From NCBI GenBank assembly GCA_013695855.1, contig JACCZR010000013.1:1-15042 (forward strand): a stretch of 15,042 nucleotides of DNA. The letters run 5' to 3'. Origin of the DNA: Thermoleophilaceae bacterium. Lineage in GTDB: Bacteria; Actinomycetota; Thermoleophilia; Solirubrobacterales; Thermoleophilaceae. The position numbers and the translations under genes are program-made. Position 1 is the first letter of the stretch. Each line of letters begins with the position of its first letter. Of the stretch, positions 6,194-12,625 are shown in pieces. The notes under the pieces were generated by a model, which saw only the letters and a program-made list of their open reading frames with translations, ran no database searches and was not told the origin of the DNA.

Positions 6194-6284
6194 GGAGGAA
6201 GCCGACCAGCAGGGTCCTCGTCTCGACGTCCCGGCTGTGGCGCTCGCCGTTGACGGTCATCTCCACGTGCGCGGTCGTGGTCAT
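6192..6284 (-). pseudogene. coxS: coxS 5' remnant (2Fe-2S small subunit of CO dehydrogenase), truncated
   Basis: ATG 6284-6282 is preceded by GGGGAGG (6297-6291 on the minus strand) at six bases, an excellent ribosome site. The 31 codons that follow give a normal start of a CoxS/XdhA-type ferredoxin subunit: HVEMTVNGERHSRDVETRTL and then LVGFLR. In intact proteins this is followed by the LGLTGTHxGC and CGAC cluster motifs. None of the eight expected cysteines is present, because the sequence switches to the coxE tail after R31. The retained frame continues out of phase as meaningless GC-rich sequence. The good start site suggests the promoter and leader of the original operon survive and may now drive xdhC and mobA. 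Confidence 0.75.
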
Positions 6285-6460
6285 CCCCATCCTCCCCGGA
6301 TTGCGTCGGAAGCTCACGACCGGCGGTGCTCGGCCGAGACCAATCGGTCCGGTGCTCGCCCGACCAACGCTCGGGCTGCGCTTCGGCCGAGACGCCCGGC
6401 CTGCGCTCCGGCGCTAAGGCGACAATACCCGGGCTGGGTGGTGGGTATGCTCGCCCGGTC
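6285..6460. promoter_or_regulatory. Divergent intergenic region between coxS remnant and alpha/beta hydrolase
   Basis: This stretch separates the leftward cox relic from the rightward hydrolase gene and should carry both promoters. On the plus side TATGCT at 6445-6450 fits TANNNT, ten bases before the TTG start at 6461; GCGACA at 6419-6424 is a weak -35 candidate but 20 bases away. The minus side has the coxS ribosome site at 6291-6297. Upstream-extended frames on both strands look non-coding. Confidence 0.35.
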
Positions 6461-7309
6461 TTGAAGGTGCGTAGACGCTCTTTCACCTACCAGGGCCACC
6501 GGCTGGTTTTCGACGAGTACGGGGGCGGGGAGCGTCCGGTGGTGCTGCTGCCCGGACTGCTCCTCTCGCGCAGGATGCAGGGACCGCTGGCCTCGGCGAT
6601 CGCCTCGCGCGGCTACCGGGTGCTGTGCCTGGACCTGCTGGGGCACGGCGACTCCGACCGCCCGTCGGAGATGAGCGCCTACAGCATGGCGATCTTCGGC
6701 GGCCAGGTCATCGGCCTGCTCGACCACCTCGCTATCGACCAGGCGGTCATCGGCGGCACGTCGCTGGGGGCGAACACGTCGCTCGAGGCCGCGGTGGCAG
6801 CCCCCGCGCGTGTGAAGGGGCTGCTGGTCGAGATGCCGGTGCTCGACAACGCGCTGCTGGGCTGCGCGCTGGCCTTCACGCCGCTGATGGCGTACCTGAC
6901 CTTTGGAGCGCCGGTGGCCCGGCTGATCGCGGCCGGCGCGGGCCTGGTGCCGCGGCCGGGCCGTCCGCTGCTGGCCGACGTGCTGCTCGACTGCGTCAGC
7001 CAGGATCCCGGGCCCTCTGCCTCGGTGCTCCAGGGCCTCTTCTTCGGGCGGGTGGCGCCGCCCGGCGAGGAGCGGCGGCGCCTGGACATGCCCGCCTTGG
7101 TCATCGGGCACGACCGCGACCCCATCCACCCCTTCTCGGACTCCGATCAGCTGGTGCACGAGCTGAGCGGCGCCCGGCTGGTGGAGGCCAGCTCGATCCT
7201 CGAGCTGCGCATGACGCCCGAGCGCCTCACGAGCGAGATCACCAGCTTCGTGGACGAGTGCTGGTCGCAGACGCGGACGCGCCGGCGGCGCGGGCGCCAA
7301 GTGGCCTAG
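6461..7309 (+). CDS. Alpha/beta-fold hydrolase
   Basis: Cytoplasmic alpha/beta hydrolase of 282 residues; the substrate is not recognisable. The core is visible: strand VVLLPGLLLSRRM (27-39), LDLLGHGDSDRP (57-68), the nucleophile elbow GGTSLGANTS with Ser101, and VIGHDRDPIHPFSDS, whose aspartate sits where the catalytic acid is expected. The usual late GH motif carrying the catalytic histidine is replaced by EASSILELRMTPERL, so either the histidine of DPIHP takes part or catalysis is altered. The start is placed at TTG 6461, with GTG 6467 equally possible; the longer frame from 6326 translates non-coding-looking sequence. No signal peptide is seen. The gene ends 23 bases before the DUF3105 gene. 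Confidence 0.85.
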   Translation: MKVRRRSFTYQGHRLVFDEYGGGERPVVLLPGLLLSRRMQGPLASAIASRGYRVLCLDLLGHGDSDRPSEMSAYSMAIFGGQVIGLLDHLAIDQAVIGGTSLGANTSLEAAVAAPARVKGLLVEMPVLDNALLGCALAFTPLMAYLTFGAPVARLIAAGAGLVPRPGRPLLADVLLDCVSQDPGPSASVLQGLFFGRVAPPGEERRRLDMPALVIGHDRDPIHPFSDSDQLVHELSGARLVEASSILELRMTPERLTSEITSFVDECWSQTRTRRRRGRQVA

Positions 7310-7316
7310 CTCCCAC

Positions 7317-7322
7317 TACCCT
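7317..7322 (+). promoter_or_regulatory. Candidate -10 box TACCCT before the DUF3105 gene
   Basis: TACCCT matches TANNNT and ends ten bases before ATG 7333, which would leave a leader of only about four bases. It lies in the short gap after the alpha/beta hydrolase stop. No Shine-Dalgarno sequence is present. Support is by pattern only. Confidence 0.3.
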
Positions 7323-7332
7323 TCGCCGCCGC

Positions 7333-8049
7333 ATGGCCAGCCGCAAGGAAGAGAAGGAGCGCCTCCGGCGCGAGCGCGAGGAGCGCGAGCGCGCGGCGTC
7401 CGACGCCCAGCGCCGCAAGCGCCTGATCGGCTACGGGACGGGAGGCGTGCTGGCGCTGGCCGCCGTGGTCGTGCTGGTGGTGCTGCTTGTGGGTGGCGGA
7501 GGTGACGGCGGCGAAAAGGCCGGCGGCGACCTGCTGCCGGCCGGCGGGAGGGTCGCCGAGCTGAAGGAGACGGACGTGGGCAAGGCAGCCGAGACCGCCG
7601 GCTGCGAGCTCGAGACAGAGAAGGCAAAGACCCGCGATCACACCGCTGACCCCAACGAGGTCATCAAGTACGACACGAACCCGCCGATGAGCGGGCGCCA
7701 CTTCGAGACTCCGGCGCAGGAGAGCGCCTACACCGAGGCGCCGCCCGATCCCGAGACCGTGCACGCGCTCGAGCACGGGCGCATCAACGTTTGGTTCAAG
7801 CCGACCGCGCCTAGGCAGGTCCGTGCCGACCTCAAAGCGCTCTACGACCGTGACCAGGGCTTCCAGGAGCTGCTCATCCCGCGGCCCAACATGCCCTACC
7901 AGGTGGCCGCGACCGCCTGGACCGTCGATCCACAGCCACAGGGCACCGGCCATCTGCTCGGCTGTCGCACCGCCAACGCTCAGTCCCTCGAGGCCCTGCA
8001 GGCGTTCATCGAAGAGTACCGCGGCAACGGCCCCGAGCCCGTTCCTTAG
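7333..8049 (+). CDS. Membrane-anchored DUF3105 family protein
   Basis: A 238-residue protein of unknown function. A highly charged Lys/Arg/Glu N-terminus (1-30) precedes one membrane segment (about 31-53), a Gly-rich linker and an extracytoplasmic domain, suggesting a type II (N-in) membrane protein. The domain has the DUF3105 signature TNPPMSGRH at 115-123, then HALEHGRINVWF and a C-terminal TAWTVDPQPQGTGHLLGC region. The conserved histidines and two late cysteines suggest a metal or redox role, but that is only inference. The ATG at 7333 is the first start that keeps the charged head, and the frame upstream of it is an alternative frame of the previous gene. A tandem hairpin lies 29 bases after the stop. 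Confidence 0.88.
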   Translation: MASRKEEKERLRREREERERAASDAQRRKRLIGYGTGGVLALAAVVVLVVLLVGGGGDGGEKAGGDLLPAGGRVAELKETDVGKAAETAGCELETEKAKTRDHTADPNEVIKYDTNPPMSGRHFETPAQESAYTEAPPDPETVHALEHGRINVWFKPTAPRQVRADLKALYDRDQGFQELLIPRPNMPYQVAATAWTVDPQPQGTGHLLGCRTANAQSLEALQAFIEEYRGNGPEPVP

Positions 8050-8077
8050 CGGACCCGCCGGACAGAAACCCCGAGCA

Positions 8078-8111
8078 AGGGGCCTTCGCCCCTACAGCCG
8101 CCTTCGGCGGC
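8078..8111 (+). terminator. Two tandem GC-rich hairpins, likely terminator after the DUF3105 gene
   Basis: The first hairpin has a 6-bp stem AGGGGC/GCCCCT (8078-8083 with 8088-8093) and loop CTTC. The second has GCCGCC/GGCGGC (8097-8102 with 8106-8111) and loop TTC. There is no U-tract, as is common in high-GC actinobacteria. A third small inverted repeat, CCCGG-TTA-CCGGG, lies at 8142-8154, closer to the next gene. Confidence 0.6.
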
Positions 8112-8197
8112 ACCACCCCCGGATTGCCCGCCGGCACATCCCCCGGTTACCGGGATTCCCGCAACATGCGGTAATCGGCAGTGTTCGATCCTCTCAG

Positions 8198-9907
8198 ATG
8201 GTCAAGCGGATCCTTCTCCTCGCCCTGCTCGCCTGTGGCCTCGTGGCCGCGCCGGCGTTCTCGCTGCGCCCCTACCGGCCCGAGCCGGTGGACTTCGAGA
8301 CCGGCGCCGGCGTGCAGCAGCGCTTCGGCGAGGCGGTGCAGTCCAAGCCGATCCGCACCTCCAGGCGCTTCAACCTCGTGGGCCTGCGCTGGCGCGGCGG
8401 CGGCGAGCCCGGCGTGTCGGTGCGCACGCGCCGCGAGGACGGGGGCTGGACGCCCTGGACGACCCTCTACGCCCACGCCGAGGACGCTCCCGACGCGGGC
8501 CGGGGCGAGCCCGCGCCCCAGGGATCGTCGAACCCCACGTGGGTCGGCGAGGCCGACTGGGTCCAGTACCGGCTGACCCGCTCCGTCCCCGGCCTGCGGC
8601 TGCATTACGTGAACGTCAAGGGCTCGGCCACCGCCGCCGACCGCCTGCGCACCGGCCTACGCCGCACCGCCGACAGCGCCGCCGCGGTGCTGCCCGGGAC
8701 GCCCGCGGCGCGTGCCGCCGAGCAGCGGCCGGGCATGGTCAGCCGTGAGGCTTGGGGCGCCTCGTCGTGCCCTCCGCGCTCGGCGCCCGAGGAGGGCGCC
8801 GTCAAGGCGGCGTTCGTGCATCACACGGTCTCGGCCAACGACTACTCGCGCAGCGAGGCTTCCTCGGTTGTGCTCGGCATCTGCCGCTACCACCGCAACT
8901 CCAACGGCTGGGACGACATCGGCTACAACTTCCTCGTCGACAAGTACGGCACGCTCTACGAGGGTCGCGGGGGCGGGGTCGATGCGCCGGTCGTGGGCGC
9001 GCAGGCGCAGGGCTACAACGCCCAGAGCACGGGCATCGCCAATCTCGGCACCCACACCTCCGTGCGCCAGAGCGAGGCGGCGCTGGACGCCATGGCGCGG
9101 CTCATACGCTGGAAGCTGCCGCTGCACGGCGTGCCCACCAGCGGCTCGGCCACCCTCGTGAGCGCCGGGGGCGACACCAACCGCTTCGGTTCCGGGCGCA
9201 GCGTCCGGTTGAGGCGCGTTGCCGGCCACCGCGACACCAACGCCACGAGCTGCCCGGGTGACGCCCTGTACGCCCAGCTCCCCGAGTTGCGGGCGCGAGT
9301 GGGCGACGTCTCACCCGCGGGCGCGGGCACCCGCCTGAGGGCGAAGCTCTCGCGCACGACGGTCGGCTACCGGGCGCCGGTGACGGTCTCGGGCAGGCTC
9401 ACCCAGCTGGACGGCCGGCCGGTGACCGGCACCCGTGTGGGCGTGCAGGCCCGCGCCGGCCGCGGGCCGTTCAAGACGGTCGCGAAGGTCTCTCTCGATG
9501 AGGACGGCAACTACAGCACGGTGATCCGCCCGCGGGGCACGCGAGCGATTCGAGCGCGGTTCGGTGGCGGGGCGGGCCTGCTGGGGGCCAACTCGTCGCG
9601 CACAACCCTGAAGGTCAAGCCGGTGATCAGCGTGAGGGGCCTGCCGACCAGCGCCGCAGCCAAGCGCGTCGTCAAGCTCCGCGGCACCGTCCAACCCCGC
9701 AAGCGCGTGCTCTACCAGGTGCTCCAGGTGCAGCGGGGCCTGGGCTTCCGCACCGTGGGCACGAAGGCCGTCAAGCCGCGCCGCGGACGCTTCAGCTCCT
9801 CGTTTCGGCCCACCCGCCGTGGGCTCTACCGCGTCTACTTCATCGTGAGGGCGGACCGCTCTACAGCGCGGGGCAGCACGCGCCGCCGGCTGCTCAAAGT
9901 CCGGTGA
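8198..9907 (+). CDS. Secreted peptidoglycan-recognition/N-acetylmuramoyl-L-alanine amidase with C-terminal beta-rich repeats
   Basis: Exported zinc amidase that would cleave the bond between MurNAc and the stem peptide in the cell wall; 569 residues. A signal peptide is clear (1-22, MVKRILLLALLACGLVAAPAF). Residues about 35-190 form a family-typical N-terminal region. The PGRP/amidase_2 domain runs from SREAWGA to about 365, with zinc ligands expected at His208 or His209 (FVHHTVS), His344 (AGHRDTN) and Cys352 (SCPGD), and the catalytic-type Tyr243 in GYNFLVD. All the key residues are present, so it should be active. Residues about 380-569 hold two beta-sandwich-like repeats (LSRTTVGYRAPVTVSGRL..., then VKLRGTVQP...), probably wall-binding. 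The start is ATG 8198, the only one that gives the signal peptide. The last 14 bases overlap rlmA tail to tail. Confidence 0.9.
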   Translation: MVKRILLLALLACGLVAAPAFSLRPYRPEPVDFETGAGVQQRFGEAVQSKPIRTSRRFNLVGLRWRGGGEPGVSVRTRREDGGWTPWTTLYAHAEDAPDAGRGEPAPQGSSNPTWVGEADWVQYRLTRSVPGLRLHYVNVKGSATAADRLRTGLRRTADSAAAVLPGTPAARAAEQRPGMVSREAWGASSCPPRSAPEEGAVKAAFVHHTVSANDYSRSEASSVVLGICRYHRNSNGWDDIGYNFLVDKYGTLYEGRGGGVDAPVVGAQAQGYNAQSTGIANLGTHTSVRQSEAALDAMARLIRWKLPLHGVPTSGSATLVSAGGDTNRFGSGRSVRLRRVAGHRDTNATSCPGDALYAQLPELRARVGDVSPAGAGTRLRAKLSRTTVGYRAPVTVSGRLTQLDGRPVTGTRVGVQARAGRGPFKTVAKVSLDEDGNYSTVIRPRGTRAIRARFGGGAGLLGANSSRTTLKVKPVISVRGLPTSAAAKRVVKLRGTVQPRKRVLYQVLQVQRGLGFRTVGTKAVKPRRGRFSSSFRPTRRGLYRVYFIVRADRSTARGSTRRRLLKVR

Positions 9908-10724
9908 TCGTGCGCGCGAGCTCGCCGGGCGAGTAGCGCGGGCGCCATACCGACAGCTCCACCGCCGCGGTCACCTCGAGCGGCTCCGCCAGCACCGAAG
10001 CACGTCCCTCCAGCTCGCCGGGCTCGAGGTGCCAGGCACTGGGGCCCATGCGGGCGGCGTTGAGGGCGTCCCCGTGGCTGAGGGTCAGCGCCCGCTCGTG
10101 GCGAGCGCGGTCCTCCAGCTCGAACACCGGGCCGAGCGCCTTGTCCAGCCGCCCGCGCTTGCGCTCGTCGACCCTGAGGAGTCCGAGGCCTTCGATCAGG
10201 GCCCCGAGGTGCTCGGGGGCGGGCGAGACGACCAGCAGCCGTCCGTCCGGCTTCAGGATCCGGGCGAACTCGACCCCGTTGCGCGGGGAGAAGACGCTCA
10301 GCACCACGTCGGCCACGCCGGAGCGCAGGGGAAGCTCCCCCCAGAGGTCACAGCCCACCGCGGCCGCGCGTGGGTGGGCCCGGGCCGCTCGGCGCAGGGC
10401 GGCAGGTGAGCTGTCCAGCGCGAGGCCGAGATCCTCTTGGCCCAGGACTCCCTCGAGGTGGTGGCCCGGGCCCGCGCCGGCGTCGACCACCACGCCGCTC
10501 GCCTCCAGCGCAGCGGTCACGAAGCCGAGGTGGCCGGCGCCCAGGAACGCCTCGCGAGCGCTCACCATCGCGGCGGTGTCGCCGGGAGCGGGCACCAGGT
10601 TCACGTAGCCCTGGCGGGCGAGGTCGAAGCGGTGGCCGTTGTCGCAGCCAAGGACGCACTCGTGAACAGCCAGGCCTTGGCCGCAGTGCGGGCAGCGCAG
10701 CAGACGCGCCGCCTCGGAGATCAC
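9894..10724 (-). CDS. rlmA: 23S rRNA (guanine-N1) methyltransferase, RlmA family
   Basis: SAM-dependent enzyme that methylates N1 of a guanine in 23S rRNA hairpin 35 (G745 in RlmA-I, G748 in the tylosin-resistance RlmA-II type). It has 276 residues, the normal length. The N-terminal zinc ribbon has Cys11, Cys14, Cys27 and His31 (CPHC...CDNGH), followed by FDLARQGYVNLVP, a family hallmark. The SAM-binding fold starts with VVDAGAGPGHHLEG near residue 87. Then come LPLRSGVADVVLSVFSPRN and LKPDGRLLVVSPAPEHLGAL, typical of RlmA. The start is GTG 10724-10722, overlapping the stop of the sugar transferase (GTGA), so the two are probably co-translated even though their functions differ. Whether it is type I or II cannot be settled by eye. 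Confidence 0.92.
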   Translation of the reverse strand: MISEAARLLRCPHCGQGLAVHECVLGCDNGHRFDLARQGYVNLVPAPGDTAAMVSAREAFLGAGHLGFVTAALEASGVVVDAGAGPGHHLEGVLGQEDLGLALDSSPAALRRAARAHPRAAAVGCDLWGELPLRSGVADVVLSVFSPRNGVEFARILKPDGRLLVVSPAPEHLGALIEGLGLLRVDERKRGRLDKALGPVFELEDRARHERALTLSHGDALNAARMGPSAWHLEPGELEGRASVLAEPLEVTAAVELSVWRPRYSPGELARTITGL

Positions 10725-11356
10725 GGAGCGCGCGCGCCCGGGTCCCTCGCGCCCGGTGCAGGCTCCTCGGTGGTGCCCCAACCCTGCCGGGGGTCCTCGC
10801 TGTAGAGGCCGTGCCCGCTGACCAGCATGTGGACGGTCCGAGCGAGGATCTCCAGGTCCAGGCGGAGCGTGCGGTGGTCCACGTACCAGACGTCCAGCTC
10901 GATCCGCTCGGGCCACGGCAGGGAGGTCCGGCCGTTGACCTGGGCCCAGCCGGTGATCCCCGGGCGCACCTCCAGGCGGCGCTTCTGGCGCGCGGTATAG
11001 CCGTCCACCTGCTCCTGAACCGTGGGCCGGGGCCCGACGATCGACAGATCTCCGGTGAGGACGTTGAAGAGGTTGGGCAGCTCGTCCATCGAGAAGCGCC
11101 GCAGCAGTGCCCCAACGCGCGTGATGCGCGAGTCGCCTTCGAGCACGTAGATGCCGGCGCCCATGCCCTCGGCTCCGCTGACCATGGTGCGCAGCTTCCA
11201 GAGCTCGAAGGGCTCGCCGTGGCGCCCTACGCGTCGCTGGCGAAAGAAGGCCTCGCCGTGGGTCTCGAGCTTGATGGCCGCCGCAGCCAACGCCAGCACG
11301 GGCGAGAACACCACCAGGGCGGCGGCTGCGATGAGGACGTCGAAGGCTCTACTCAT
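10721..11356 (-). CDS. Undecaprenyl-phosphate sugar-1-phosphate transferase (bacterial sugar transferase family)
   Basis: Small monotopic phosphoglycosyl transferase of the PglC/WcaJ-catalytic-domain type, which starts a surface glycan by moving a sugar phosphate onto the lipid carrier at the inner membrane face. It has 211 residues. A hydrophobic N-terminal membrane hairpin covers about 6-29. Then come AFFRQRRVGRHG, WKLRTM (53-58), the catalytic Asp91-Glu92 in SMDELPNLFNVLTGDLS, IVGPRP, and RPGITGWAQVNGR, all diagnostic. The long N-terminal membrane domain of WcaJ is absent. The start is ATG 11356-11354; no Shine-Dalgarno sequence is evident. It diverges from the GT4 gene and likely supplies the first sugar for the polysaccharide made by the genes to the right. 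The overlapping downstream gene is rlmA. Confidence 0.93.
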   Translation of the reverse strand: MSRAFDVLIAAAALVVFSPVLALAAAAIKLETHGEAFFRQRRVGRHGEPFELWKLRTMVSGAEGMGAGIYVLEGDSRITRVGALLRRFSMDELPNLFNVLTGDLSIVGPRPTVQEQVDGYTARQKRRLEVRPGITGWAQVNGRTSLPWPERIELDVWYVDHRTLRLDLEILARTVHMLVSGHGLYSEDPRQGWGTTEEPAPGARDPGARAP

Positions 11357-11383
11357 TAGCGTTGCGATCCCAGCGGCGCCCGG

Positions 11384-12625
11384 ATGGCGCCGATCCGCTC
11401 AGATCTGCGGGCCGGAGGCCCGCAGGGGGTAATCATTCACATCCTGTACCTGCACCAGTTCTTCATGACCCGCGCGGGCATCGGCGGGACGCGCTCGTAC
11501 GAATTCGCGCGGCGCTTCGTGAGCCAGGGGCACTCGGTGACGATGGTAACCGCGGCTGCCTCCCCCGCCGAGGCGGGGCGGCGCACCGAAGACGGGATCG
11601 AAGTCGTGGCGGTGCCTGCCGGTTTCGGGGACTACGTGCGGGCCACCAAGCTCGGCTACGGGCGCCGCGCACTCGGGTTCGGGCGCTTCGCCGCCGCGGC
11701 CACCCGCACCGTCTTGCGCCTCCCCCGACCCGACGTGATCTATGCCACCTCGCCTCCGCTGACCATGGCCCTTCCCGCCCTGGCCGCCTCGAAGCGCTTC
11801 CGGGCGCCGCTGGTGTTCGAGGTGCGCGACCTGTGGCCCGAGGCGCCGATCCAGATGGGCGCGCTGCCCAACCCCTTGCTGCAGCGGGCCGCGCGGCTGC
11901 TGGAGAGGACTGTCTACCGCGGCTCGGCTCACGTCAACGCGCTGTCACCGGGGATGCGGGACGGTGTGCTCGCGGCGGGCGTCCCGAGCGAGCGCGTGTC
12001 GATGATCCCCAACGCCTCCGACCTGGACATGTTCGACCCCGCACTCGACGGGTCGGACATGCGCGAGCGTCTGGGACTCGGCGAGGGCTTCGTGTGCTCG
12101 TACTTCGGGACCATGGGCGAGGCCAACGACCTCACCCAGGTGGTCGATGCCGCCCGGTTGGCCCCCGAGGTCACCTTCGTCCTGCACGGTGACGGCAAAC
12201 GGCGCGACGCCCTGATCGAGCACGCCCGCGGCGCGAGCAACGTGATCTTCTCCGAGCCGATCCCCGACAAGAGCTCCGTCGCCCGCCTGGCCGCGGCCTC
12301 CGACGCCTGCATGACGATCTACAAGGACGTGCCGATCCTGGCCACCTGCTCGCCGAACAAGCTGTTCGACACCTTCGCGGCGGGCCGCCCGGCGGTGGTG
12401 AACTGCGACGGCTGGATGCGGTCGCTGGTCGAGGACAACGATGCAGGCGTGTTCGCCCGGCCCGGGGACCCCGCCGACCTGGCCGCTCGGGTCATATCCC
12501 TGCAAGAGGACCCCGGGCGGACGGCGCGGATGGGCAGGAACGCCCGGGCGCTCGCCGAGCGGGAGTTCGACCGCGACCTCCTCGCCGGCCGCATGCTCGA
12601 GGTGCTCGAGCGCGTGGCGAAGTGA
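11384..12625 (+). CDS. Glycosyltransferase family 4 (WbuB-like)
   Basis: GT-B-fold glycosyltransferase that would transfer a sugar from a nucleotide sugar to the growing lipid-linked glycan; 413 residues from ATG 11384. HILYLHQFF, RAGIGGTRSYEFARRF, FEVRDLWPEAPIQMG, IPNASDLDMFDP and the C-terminal nucleotide-sugar loop SPNKLFDTFAAGRPAVV with an acidic residue at the expected place in VEDNDAGVF are all typical. Homologues usually begin right at the MxILYLHQ strand, which would put the start near ATT 11435 (or ATC 11432), a non-canonical codon with AGGGGGT four bases upstream. ATG 11384 instead adds a 17-residue head that spans a perfect hairpin. Either start is possible. It overlaps the GT2 gene by four bases. 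Confidence 0.9.
   Translation: MAPIRSDLRAGGPQGVIIHILYLHQFFMTRAGIGGTRSYEFARRFVSQGHSVTMVTAAASPAEAGRRTEDGIEVVAVPAGFGDYVRATKLGYGRRALGFGRFAAAATRTVLRLPRPDVIYATSPPLTMALPALAASKRFRAPLVFEVRDLWPEAPIQMGALPNPLLQRAARLLERTVYRGSAHVNALSPGMRDGVLAAGVPSERVSMIPNASDLDMFDPALDGSDMRERLGLGEGFVCSYFGTMGEANDLTQVVDAARLAPEVTFVLHGDGKRRDALIEHARGASNVIFSEPIPDKSSVARLAAASDACMTIYKDVPILATCSPNKLFDTFAAGRPAVVNCDGWMRSLVEDNDAGVFARPGDPADLAARVISLQEDPGRTARMGRNARALAEREFDRDLLAGRMLEVLERVAK
11405..11425 (+). promoter_or_regulatory. Perfect 9-bp inverted repeat at the start of the GT4 gene
   Basis: CTGCGGGCC and GGCCCGCAG flank a GGA loop. The hairpin lies between the divergent glycan genes, at the extreme 5' end of the GT4 reading frame, and covers the first base of the AGGGGGT candidate ribosome site. 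It could be a translational control hairpin or a leftover terminator. No regulator can be named. Confidence 0.5.

Noticed and set aside
5004..6317. Single 437-residue protein fusing the coxS start to the XdhC Rossmann domain
   Set aside because: The frame is open throughout, but residues between the coxS piece and ATG 5771 are meaningless and overlap the real XdhC_CoxI gene in another frame; the ATGA overlap gives a better start.
6326..6460. Longer N-terminus for the alpha/beta hydrolase from 6326
   Set aside because: The extra 45 residues look like translated intergenic DNA, and homologues start near the KVRRRSF region.
4314..6464. 716-codon plus-strand frame
   Set aside because: Arg/Pro/Ala-rich translation with no motifs, lying opposite three recognisable minus-strand genes; an antisense shadow of high-GC DNA.
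8054..8197. c-di-AMP (ydaO-type) riboswitch before the wall amidase
   Set aside because: Such switches often precede actinobacterial wall hydrolases, but the region is too short and I see none of the conserved core; only simple hairpins are present.
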